Origin: Ashinkailepas kermadecensis
Lineage: Eukaryota > Arthropoda > Thecostraca > Neolepadidae
NCBI GenBank assembly: GCA_034440615.1
Contig: JAOTOM010004109.1
Coordinates: 1 to 64,000, forward strand
Direction of reading: 5' to 3'
Length of the DNA stretch: 64,000 nt
Within the stretch, counting starts at the first letter, position 1; each line of letters begins with the position of its first letter. The position numbers and the translations under genes are program-made. Below are positions 35,301 through 47,900 of the stretch, piece by piece. The notes beneath the pieces are model-generated. The model did not search any database, was not told the origin of the DNA, and saw nothing but the letters and a program-made list of their open reading frames with translations.

Positions 35301-38300
35301 CTAAACCCGCAAAACCCGCTTTGTTTAATGTCAACGGCGCCCAATCTGCGTAGCTATTCGCATGAACTAGCACACAGGATCAAGGAGTTTGGGATAGCTT
35401 CGTGGAGCTTAGGATAACATTATGGTGCAAATGGAATGAAAAAGTAGAGTTCATGGACCTTCGAGCAGGATGGAATTGAAGGGAAGGGCGTCCACCACGA
35501 TAAGACATCGAAAGACTGGGTTTGGATGGAAAGGTTAGGGCTTGAGAACAGTTCCGTCCAATGCTCATACGACACTCATAGACATACATGCGATCATTTG
35601 TGCGATCATTGCGATCCAATACATACATGCGACCATTTGTTACATGTCAGATAATCTAAGAATTCATTTTTTCATCTGATGTCCTGACATATTGTCCAGG
35701 TACTGACTTGGTATTGCCCAGGTACTGACCTGGTATTGTCCAGGTACTGACCTGGTATTGTCCAGGTACTGACCTGGTATTGTCCAGGTACTGACCTGGT
35801 ATTGTCCAGGTACTGATCTGTTCTTTTTCAGGTACTGGTTTGGTATTGTTCAGGCACTGACCTGATATTGTCCAGATACTGACCTCGTATTGTCCAGGTA
35901 CTGACCTGGTATTGTTAAGTTACTGACTCGGTATTATTCAAGCATTGACATGGTACTGTCCAGGTACTGACCTGGTATTGTCCAGGTACTGGCCAGGTAT
36001 TGTTCAGTTGCTGAACTAGCCCGACGCCGGTATTCTAAATCTGCTTTTCTTCAGGTATCAAAAGGTAGTGCTAGAGGAGATAAGATGTTTTTTCTTTTAA
36101 ATATAAAACAGTGTCACTGGGGTTAGGTAATCTAAATGATTAGCTTCAATCACAAGAAAACTAACACGTGTGATTAATTTATGTATCAAAGGTCAATCAA
36201 AGGTCAGGTAACTTATGCGTATTTTACACAATGCTACCTGAGACAGAATGCTGTTGTTCCTCGTCAAATGATACCTGAATTTCGTTTCAGCGCTGACTAA
36301 ATCGTACAACATGGGATTGGATGATAAACGAAAGACCTGATATGACCTAACCTGGTGCAAGCTGACCTGATTTGACCTTTCAATTCAATCAATTACTCAA
36401 GCAATCAATCAATTAATCAATAATCAATAATCAATCAATTATTCCCAAGCAGTGCACATATAGGCGAAGGCTGAAGAGATCGGTTTTTCAATTTGTGCAT
36501 TGCCCCATCGTGAGCTGGGGTCAGGTCACGAAGTCAGAAGCTGGACAGTTTACAAAGATGCTCATCAGCTCTTCTTGGAACACGATAGTATGCTTCGAAG
36601 GTGACGTTCCTGAGATATTCAAGCTTGAACGTACTTGACGTGGCCATTTGGCATGACTTGACCTGACCGTAACAGTTCCGCATATTAAAACGAAGTTAGT
36701 TTCGGACCCCCTCTTTTCAACGCTCCCATGTATCCTGGGATCCGAGCTCTGAGCGGTTCCCAAACATTTTGTCAGCGCGCTGTTTAGACGCGACGGGTCG
36801 CCGTGACGCCGGCCAACCGTGAGATGTTGTGACTTGTCAGCACATTCCGCCACGGCTCGGTCGGCCGAGACTGCCATTGACACCTGCAGCACCCTGGTAC
36901 CAGGTCATGCAAGTGTGGGGCAGGGCCCGGTTGGAAGTACTCTAGACCAATCGCAGTCCACCTAGTGTGGTGCGTCTGCGTCATTATGTTCTCGACCTAT
37001 GACGATCTACCGCGTCACTGTCTAATGTCATTGGTGCGCTCTACCAATCATGATTTACCATGTAGAGTAGCCAGCCCTGGCTAGCGGGCAGCAGGTCCCG
37101 GGCCGGGGAGTCGCTCTGGAACAGTCGATGCGGGCGGACGTACGTGAGAGACAGAGGTGAGAGGCATAGTTGGATTGTTGAGGCTAGTGAGATGTAGCTT
37201 GCTACAAGATGTGGACGCCGGAATTTTGGTGACTGGGTTGGACGGTTGTCAGCCACTGTCAGTCGTGATTGCCTGTTGATTTGGAGATACGGACGATTAA
37301 TTTTGGTATCGCTGTTGAACTCTTGATACTGCCGAATACTGCCACCATTTCAAACTGCCACTGCTTGGTTCACTAATCAACCCGACCAATACAAGGGCCG
37401 TAACAGCTTGTGAATTTGAAGAACAGCTCGTGAACTTGAGAACAGGAGAGGGAGAGAAACTGCTGGAATTGAGAACCACTTATCGCCTTAACGAGGAAAA
37501 TCTAGACTATCACTACCAGGCAAACAGAGACTTGCCTACAATATCAGTGAGATTCAAATATGTTGCTTGCATGGTTCTGTTGGAAGGACCAGACACACAC
37601 GCACATTCACACGCACAGAGGGAAAGAGAAATGGGAAAGAGAAATGGGAAAGAGAAATGGGAAAGAGAAATGGGAAAGAGAAATTGGAAAGAGAAATGGG
37701 AAAGAGAAATGGGAAAGAGAAATGGGAAAGAGAAATTGGAAAGAGAAATTGGAAAGAGAAATTGGAAAGAGAAAGAGAAATGGGAAAGAGAAATGGGAAA
37801 GAGAAATGGGAAAGAGGAATGGGAAAGAGAAATGGGAAAGAGAAATGGGAAAGAGAAATGGGAAAGAGAAACGGGAAAGAGAAACGGGAAAGAGAAACGG
37901 GAAAGAGAAACGGGAAAGAGAAACGGGAAAGAGAAACGGGAAAGAGAAACGGGAAAGAGAAACGGGAAAGAGAAACGGGAAAGAGAAACGGGAAAGAGAA
38001 ACGGGAAAGAGAAACGGGAAAGAGAAACGGGAAAGAGAAACGGGAAAGAGAAACGGGAAGAGAAACGGGAAAGAGAAACGGGAAAGAGAAACGGGAAAGG
38101 GAAAAGAAGCGGGAAAGAGAAACGGGAAAGAGAAACGGAGGAAAGAGAAGCGGGAAAGAGAAACGGGAAAGAGAAACGGGAAAGAGAAACGGGAAAGAGA
38201 AACGGGAAAGAGAAACGGGAAAGAGAAACGGGAAAGAGAAACGGGAAAGAGAAACGGGAAAGAGAGCGAGAGAGCGATAGAGCGAGAGAGCGAGAGAGCG

Positions 38301-38406
38301 ATAGAGCGATAGAGCGATAGAGCGATAGAGCGATAGAGCGATAGAGCGATAGAGCGAGAGAGCGATAGAGCGAGAGAGCGAGAGAGCGAGAGAGTATATA
38401 TATAGA

Positions 38407-38493
<87 letters not shown>

Positions 38494-38819
38494 CCGCCCC
38501 GGTAGCTCAGTTGATTAGAGCGCTGGCCTGCTCTGTCTCCCCTGTCCTGGCAACGCAGGGTTCGAGTCGCTTCGCGCGCTCGCATTTAGCCCCCGGCTGG
38601 GAGGGTCAGTTGGCAGCTGGCCCGATAAGGCCGGGGACGAGCTACCGGGCGGCTGTGCCGATGCATTGACGGCACGTTAAACTTTCGGTCAAAATCCTGC
38701 CGTTGAACTGGAATCCATGGATCGGGTGGTGTGGCCAGGGTTCACGCAACAAGCTCTGCTTAGCAATAGGACCTTGGTTCATAAAGCCACCCGAACAAGA
38801 ACTCGGATTAAATTTATTT

Positions 38820-38851
<32 letters not shown>

Positions 38852-38911
38852 TAACAACATTTACGGTACATAATTACTGGGAAAATGTGAATTTAAAAAA
38901 AGGTATATGTG

Positions 38912-38971
<60 letters not shown>

Positions 38972-41900
38972 TTCAAAAAAGTTATTCACATTTTCCAAGT
39001 AATTATGTACCGTAAATGTCACACACTGGGTTGGCCTATTCTGAGCTTTAGCGACCTTAGTATGGCTGGAAATGGAGAAATATGATGTGATATGAGCTAT
39101 AGGTTATATTGACTTGCCAACGCATTTTCCCTGTTTCTAACATGAATAATGAAGGAGTTTCTTTCTAGTTTCTAAGTTTCTAAGTTTAAGTTCCTAACAT
39201 GAAGGAAGTTAGTTTTCAAGCCTAATAATGACCTGACCTGACCTATCCTGTCTTAAAAGTTTTGCACTATGATCGCTATGAATGCATTCACCTATGATAA
39301 TTCTTGCAAAACAATGTAGAAAGAACAACAGCTTTGTCCTTTTCTAATCATTACCAGGGACTTAAGTCAGGGTTCATATTTTGACGTAATAAGACCTCTG
39401 GCGACCACATTGTCAGTCCAAATGGACATTTAAGGTATGTTTCTGACCCTCCATGACCCAAACCTTTAAACGGTCTTCTGTATTTCATCCTAATATACGC
39501 AGATCGAAAGTTAGATGGGTGTCTTCAAGAGCCATCCCCCGTCCAGGCGAAGGTGGATCTGCTGGTCGGCCCGGAGAGGGCTAAGCCGACCTGGGGTGTT
39601 GTCTAGGCACTGACCTGACTCAAGGTATTGTCCAAGCACTGGGCTGACCTGGAGTGTTGTCTAGGCGGTGACCTGACCCAATGTATTGTCCAAAGCACTG
39701 GGCTGACCTAGGGTGTTGTCTAGGCACTGACCTGACTCAAGGTATTGTCCAAGCGCTGGGCCGTCCTGGGGTGTTGTCTAGGCGCTGACCTGACCCAATG
39801 TATTGTCCAAGCACTAGGCTGACCTGGGATGTTGTCAAAGCACTGACCTGACCCAAGGTTTTGTTCAAGCACTGGGCTGACCTGGGATGTTGTCAAAGCA
39901 CTGATCTGACCCAAGGTATTGTTCAAGCACTGGGCTGATCTGGGGTTGTTATCCAGGCGGTGACCTGGCCCGAGGTATTGTCCAAGCACTGGGCTGACCT
40001 GGGGTTGTTATCTAGGCGGTGACCTGACCCGAGGTATTGTCCAAGCACTGGGCTGACCTGGGGTTGTTATCTAGGCGGTGACCTGACCCGAGGTATTGTC
40101 CAAGCACTGGGCTGACCTGGGGTTGTTATCTAGGCGCTGACCTGACCCGAGGTATTGCCTGAGCACTGGGCTGATCTGTAGTTTTGCATAGGCACTGATC
40201 TGACCAGGGTTACACTCCACTGTCCAGACACTGACTGACTTTGGATGTTGTCGAGACACTGACCTGACCCGAGGTATTGCCGGCTACTAACCTGACCTGG
40301 GATGTACACGCCAGCCGTGTACAGGTACAGCGTCACCACGAAGTAGGCAGTTTGCGTGAACTGCAGTTGGTAGACCAAAGTCTTCATCAGTCGCAGACCA
40401 TACCTGCGCATATCGTGAAGGTTAACACGAAGAGCACAGGTGGCACGTGAACGTGTGGAGCTGGATGTGGCTCCGCTATTGGCGGGTTCCGGCGGTACAA
40501 GATGGTCCAGGTTCAGCAGGTTGGACCATGCTGCGCCTAGGGACTATGCTCAGACCGGCCCCGTTATGCAACCATTATCGAGAGCAAGAGTGTCGCCAGC
40601 GGTTGTTAGCTGTTACCACTTCACACGGTTACCACTTCACACGGTTATCTATGTCCCTTCCAAAGTTGGGAGGGACACATGGTCAGATAGTTCTGAAGGC
40701 CACATAGGGACCTGCGGCAGTTCCTGAGGGCTGTTTCGCAGTTGCATAGGGTCCTCTAACATCTTCAGAGGACTTTTCGATAATTACAGAGATCCCTGTG
40801 AAAGTTAAATGGGACCCTTCAACAATAATAACCATGTTGATCAGTAGGTCCATAACAGCAGGGAGAGGGGAAGGGGACAGGCTAGGCTAGTTTGTCTGCG
40901 AAACATCTGGTGGTATTTAGCAATTACCATCACTTCAACCAGCCTTGGCCATTTTGAGACTATGGGATGAAGAAAGCGGATGACGTGAGGTGGACAAGAT
41001 ATCTTGGATGCGGTTTAGGAGGGTCAGGATAAGTGGAATTATGTGATCATTCCTGTGCACGGAGGACCGAATTGATGCGAAAATGTGTGGTGAACTTGTT
41101 AGGAGATTGCAAGATGCAAACCTCTGAGTCCCTTTGATGCACAAGTGTGCAATATCTACATCCAATAACACGAACAGTGCAGTATCGTGCATTATCAAAG
41201 ATGAACAATGCAAATATTTATACCCGGGGACAGCGAATGAACCCGAAATCTGTAGGTTACCTTATTCTCAACACGTTTTGATACTCAGAGTGCGGGTAGA
41301 TCTTACTCGTGAGTATCGGGTAATTTTATCCGCACACGACCAACTTGCCGTTGCATTTAACCTTCCCAGCCGGATAACACCACCTAAAACTTTTTCATAG
41401 CCGCTATTTTTACACGATAACTGCGAGTTATTCTGGACCTGTCAGCCTTACCCGCAACACGTTTTTGTAGGGGAATTGCACACGCTTGCCGCGGGTTAAT
41501 CTGCATTCTATCAGGTACCCTTACTCGCGACACGTTCTGACTCTCCGCACAAGAGTAAATTGTACACGTTGACCGTGAGTTAACCCGCGCCTTTCGGGTA
41601 CACTTGTCTACAACATGTTTAAAATCTGTATGCACTGGAAGCATATGTACCCCATGGAACACTCAAAATTTCCAAATAGCCTAGTCTAGGTGATCCCGCC
41701 ATAGCATATCCTCTTATTTGGATTCACAGAGGGAAAACGTGTGACTAAGTTACCTCCTCGTATACAAACTGAGCTGCAGTAATATCCAAAACAGAAGGCC
41801 CAGCCTACTGGCACAGGAGGCCTTTGCCGACACAGAAGGGCCTTCCCAAATGAGGTCCTTTGTTAGGAGATCCCTATCAATTTTATCCCTCCCTTAGAAT

Positions 41901-44900
41901 CAATCAATTCCCCCGTGCATGGCCCTTAAATCGTGGCTTGCAGATGCAATTCATCAATTTGGATAGCCCATTGTTGAAGAATTGTTGCAATTTTATTGAA
42001 TATGACATGGCAAAACACAACGGATCCACAGGTCACCAACACGCTGGGAGGTCTCTCATTCGTTTCCACATCTTGCAGGACTAACTGAGCCAGCTATAAC
42101 TTCATAAAGTCATCGAGTGTGGTGGCTTAATAAGAGCCACGGAGACCCATTTGTGCTAAGCCGGAAGGAAAGATACGATAAGACGAAAACAGTACTGAAA
42201 CACCCTAATCAATACCATACCCCAGAGTTCTTAACCCTTCCCGTCTTTCCGGTCATATCCTCACTGTCTCTGGGGGTGGGGGTTGATACATACCCCCTCT
42301 AATCTTCAAACTAAGCGTCGCACGAAAACGAAAGAGGTGTCATCGGAAAGCGCTCGACGAGTAGGGCCAGACGCCACCCCAAAAATGTTATCCCCAAAAA
42401 TTGACGTCACTAGGGGTCCTAGGTTTTGACGACTCACATCATGTTTTTGGCTCTGGGGAGTTCATTTTTGGGGAGATTTGAAAGGAAAAAATTTGGAATC
42501 AGAAAAGGAAGGTGAAATCGTCCATGGCCCTAACATTTATGACCACCGAATTTTTTTTTCTTCAAAATTTTGAGCTTTCAATTTTCTTTAATTTTAATTT
42601 TTCTAATGGGTAGAGCGAACCGAAAAACGTTGTTCGAAGTCAATTTGCTCTCATAAAAAATACTTACTTTAGCCAGAATCTTCTATTTTAGCCATAATAG
42701 GCAAATATGCAAAACCAATTAGTAATCAAAAACTGAAGAAAAAAATTGTCTGGTGCGTTTTGTTTTGTACCTAAAGATAGGCAAACGTTGAAAGTTTCAT
42801 TAAAATATCTTTATCCGTTAAGGCGTGACGACTGGTTGAACTTTTCTGGAGGTGACCTCACTTGACCTTGACTAACTCGTTGACCCTAGACGACCTGACT
42901 TCAAAATTTTGACACAACATGCCAAATTGATATGGAAAAAGGTATGCCAAATTTCGGCGCGCTGCCGCGTGCTGTTCTTTCACTATCCGCGGAAAACCTT
43001 GACGGGGGGAGGGGCGCATATCAACCCCTCTCGAAACGGCGCGGGTTACCGAAATTATCTGTTCCATTAACCCCGTTCACAAGATCACGCAGTTGGCTGT
43101 TTTAAGGAACACTTCAAAAGTTAAGTGCAAACTGATGACTCTTTGGCATGTTGAAATGTGTAATGGGTAATGACAACAAACTAAGCATTCCACTTTTGTG
43201 GATTTCAACACAAATATCCTGCATTTACCGAAAATACAATCGTGGTACGAAACCCTGTAAGAGCCGCCAGTTACCAAGGCCATTGTTACGCACCTCGTGC
43301 CTGCGTTCGTGCAACATCCATTTATGCAATAAATATTAATAATTGACTTCATGTTGCTTGATTCCCATTTATTTACTAACATAAGAGAAAGTTCAGCAGC
43401 ATATACGTTGACTTTTCGACGAGAGCAGATAAGCACAAACAAATCGAGAAAGGGGATAAAATTTCGCATGTTGCGTGATGTTCGAGTTTAATATTATAAT
43501 GCTTTTTCCCAGAAGTGTTCAAGCTGCCACAAAATGTGCGAAATTATGCCTTCATCTGCTATGCATGCTGCGGAGGTTCGGTTAGTTAGCTATGCTACAC
43601 AATTCCTCACACGAAACGAGGTACGAATGTTTGCCTGTCTCGCAATGCTTAAGCAAATAAAGTCAGATTACTCTCAGGGGTGTGTTAATTGGTCTCCAAA
43701 CCTTCAGCATTTGTTCAGCGCAGGTGATAATAGTTTCACACACAGCGATGGAGCATGAGACAGCATGCAGTGAATACAAAAAGACTGAGTATAGCTAAGT
43801 GAGCGCCGGACATAATAGGAAACCATCCTCGCCTTGATGAATTAAAAGCAAGTTTTGTAATTCAGCGTCAAGAAGTGGCTGTCGTCGCTCGCTGGAAATA
43901 TGTGGTGGCCACGGCAAAAAGAAGATCACACGGAAGTAGGTACACAATTGGTCGCAAAGAAGTAGGTGCACACTTGCGACCAATAGACCTAAGGTCTGGT
44001 GTCGACCCTACGCCACGTGTTCCCCACCTCTGGCGCTCCGATGGGTGAGGTAGTTCAACAGCTGGGAAGCGCTCTAAGGTCTGGTCTGGTCTAGATCTAG
44101 GTCTAAGGTCTGGTGTCGACCCTACGCTAGATGTTCCCAACCTCTGATGCTCCGAAAGACTTGAATGGAAAGTGATAGTGAAGTCAGTTTGTGCTTCATA
44201 AACACCACAGAGACAACCACGTTCGATATATCCATGCGAAGCATTATCTATGACGTATTGTTCCCACCTTTACGAGCCAATGCTGAAACGACTGACTCAC
44301 TTCTGCAGGCGCACGTGAGGACAGCATGGGAAGCAGCAGCAGCACACCGGAGGACTGGCCAGAGGCAGGTGCGCGTCACCGACAGACATCAGCAGGCGAG
44401 TCTCGCCGCCAAAATACAGCAGGCACAAGTCGAAAAACTTGGCGATGCCGATGCTCATGTATCTGGGGAGAGTCGGGCACAACCAGGTACATGCACCGAT
44501 AAGGAAGTTCCAAGAACGTCATCAAATGCATCACTACATAACGTAAAACAGCGCCTCTCAGGTGGAGTTCCACTTCGTATTCTGAGCGAAGTTGTGACGT
44601 CAGCATGTTCGGTGCAGGCGAGTAGCCGCGATGCCAGTTGCGAGATCTGGCATGACTTGCAGGACGCGGGCGGCACGAATGTGGCCAGAGTAAGCACTGA
44701 GCACCGCCAATCGTGGCTCGGCGGAAATGGCGCACCGGACATGCCGTCGCACCGAGCTGCTGTACTCACTGGTGCTGGTGGTGCTGACTGGCACTGGTGG
44801 TGTCCACTGGTGCTGGAAGTACCTACTGGTTCTGGAAGTACCCACTAGTGCTGGAGGTACCAACTGGTGGTACCTCCAGTGGTACTTACTGATGTTGTAC

Positions 44901-47900
44901 CACTGGTGGTACTTACTGATGATGGTAGTGTTCACTGGTTCTGGTGGTACTCACTGGTGTTGGTGTTTGTGATACGTACTGACGTAGGTGACATTCATTG
45001 GTGCTGGTGGTACTCACTGGTGCTGGTGGTATTCACTGGTGCTTGTGATACCACCCTCACCATCACACTCACATAATGCCCACGCCGTTCAGGAAGGTGT
45101 CTGATGCTGGAACGATGAGGCTTCCCAAGCAGCAGAGGCACACGAACTGAAAACAGAATAACGGCTCTCGCAAGCATTTCGAGGTCCCCTAAAAACAGGT
45201 CAGGAGGTCATAAAGTCAAGACTTTTTCTCCCTTTCTTCTCACTTTCTCCCTTCATTCGCTTCATCCATTTTGCCGACCCAACAGAACAGTTAGCTGTTC
45301 TGACCTGCACTGGTCTCCCCTGTCCTGGAAAGACAGGACGCGAGTCGCTTCACGCGCTCGCATTCAGCCCCGTCTGAAACCGGGGCCAGATCGCACTAAA
45401 AACCGCTTTTAATTTAAACAATCAACTTTCAACTTGTTACTTCAGACAACAGATACATCTGTATAAATGAACAGTGCATTCGATGGTTGCATTCATTTTG
45501 ACCGTCGACATCATCTTGTGGGTGCAATATGCTGTCAAATTCGGCCAATTCCGCAAGTTTAAAACCGGTTTCCGAGCTGAGCTGTAAACTAGCTGCGTTC
45601 ATGAAACTGTAAGTTCTGATTTCTTGATGGCTTCACAAAAGTAAGCATAGCATGGGGCTGCTGGGTTCGTCTACTTGTGAAAACCATCGCAAATAAGATG
45701 TTAACGGAAAATTTCAGTTCCGTTCCGTACAATTAAGCATCAGAGAGTGATACGATCATTTATTTAAAACTTCCCGAAATATTGGTACAGTTATAAATAG
45801 AGTTCCGCCGAGTTCCGCGGATATTTTTGTACACAGCGATAACCTAAGGCCTTTAGATCGTGGATCCAAGGACCAAATTGGCGCACTATTGCGCTAAATC
45901 AATAAATTCCACTTGTAGTATGGATGTGCTGGAGCCGCGCGGCACCTCGGTCAGCTGACGGTCTTACGCGGTGGCCGTCCGCTGTCGCCCCGGTACGTGC
46001 CATTGGTGTCAAATTAGCGGAGAGCGAGGTTCTGACCAATATGTCAAGGATAGGTCGGGTGACGGTGACAGCCTTGTCACCCGATTTGTGCATGTGGAGC
46101 ATCCAGGTCACTGACACACACCAGTGAGCTTCGTCAGTTTGAAGCCACTGGTAGAAAAGAGCATTATCTTCGTGGCGCTACATAGGTTTCGATAGCGTTG
46201 ACATGAGTAATATCGTGGTTGGGTCAGGCGTGATTAAAAGTTCCCTGAGGCTGCTACTCCAGGAACCATGTTGAGAAGGTAACTCTTTGAATATATTGAA
46301 CAGCATGAGGATATTATCAAGACGACAGTTGATAGCTTAATTCCGTTTTTGGACTGTAAAAGTGCAATTGAAACAGTGCAAAAAATGCCTGCATAATTTC
46401 CTAAGATACAAGCTGGTTGGAACCAGGTTGGACGGCACAGGGGACGATATGCTCGCAAGCACGAATATTGGCTGAATGGCACGTTGATGAACATATTCAC
46501 AACAGTGCCAACGAGTGGGCCGTCCACGAGTGGGCCGTCCACGAGTGGGCCGTCCACGAGTGGGCCGTCCACGAGTGAGCCGTCCACTTCAGCGGGGCGG
46601 GGATGTCCTGTCGGTGAGTTCTCCGAACTGAAGTCGGCAGGCGTGAAGAGAAAGGCAACTTGATCTAATCTAACCAAATGCAGCAGATAAAGAGGCATAT
46701 AGCGACATTAAAAAAGACTGGAGTGAACAAGACATTCTGGGAGCAAATGCATGTGCACGATGATCAGCTCGGCAGCGGTGGCGAAGGATCGTCGAACGAC
46801 GGTAACACCGCAAGATGTGCGTTCCGGAACGAGGAGGCCTTTGCAGCGGTGACCGGTGTAGACAGACAGAGCTGCTCCATCGGATGGGCGTCATCCTGCA
46901 GACGATGTCGTCGGGATACGTCATCGATGTCGTCCGGATACGTCATCGATGTCGTCCGGATACGCCATCGATGTCGTCCGGATACCTCATCGATGTCGTC
47001 CGGATACCCCATCGATGTCGTCGGGATACGTCATCGATGTCGTCCGGATACGTCATCGATGTCGTCCGGATACGTCATCGATGTCGTCCGGATACGTCAT
47101 CGATGTCGTCGGGATACGTCATCGATGTCGTCCGGATACCCCATCGATGTCGTCCGAATACGTCATCGATGTCGTCCGGATACGCCATCGATGTCGTCCG
47201 GATACCCCATCGATGTGTCCGGATACCCCATCGATGTCGTATACGTATCGATGTCGTCCGGATACGTTTCGGTGTCGTCCGGATACCCCATCGATGTCGT
47301 CCGAATACGTCATCGATGTCGTCCGGATACGCCATCGATGTCGTCCGGATACCCCATCGATGTCCTGGCATTCCAGGCGTACTGTACTGTGACAGCTGAC
47401 TCACACGTGGAGCTATACTGGTGGTATCCCATGCCGGCAGCGTTTCACAAGGTATCGATACACAGAGCCGCCGTTGTAGACCCGCTGCTGCTCCCGGTTG
47501 GACTGCTGAGTGAGGAGGCCCAGGAGTCGAGGAGCAAAGACGTCCGTGTCTACCGACTGAAACACGCAATAAAAGTGCAGCCCCCCGGTCTGCACATCAT
47601 GGCCGACCAATTCGGGTTCCTCCTTGTCACCAGTGACCCATTCATCAGCTCGTCCTCAGTCATCGAGCGCTGCAGAAGAGCCCAAAACAGAGTAAGCCTG
47701 GCAGAAGAGACGCTCGCCCCTCTCAAGGCAAACGTCACAGTTGTGCGCACAACGGATGTCACAGCCGTGACGTTCCATCGTACTCAGTTTAGAGCATTAT
47801 CGACTCGGACTCTAGTGACGAGGACTAAGCTACACACACACACACACACACACAAAATAATATAAGTTTAATGTAGTGTCGGCGCGCTGGGTGGGATCAG

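Noticed and set aside
37430..38585. Frames of 237-343 codons on both strands (ERETGKRNGKEK-rich and the SFPFLFPVSLSRF-rich complement)
   Set aside because: They exist only because a 13-base repeat lacks stop codons in all frames. Low complexity, no family motif.
44500..44765. Minus-strand frames with VLTLATFVPPAS, first taken as the second OST-alpha exon
   Set aside because: The splice phases do not fit exon A, and the exon at 45073-45146 fits both neighbours in phase with strong splice sites.
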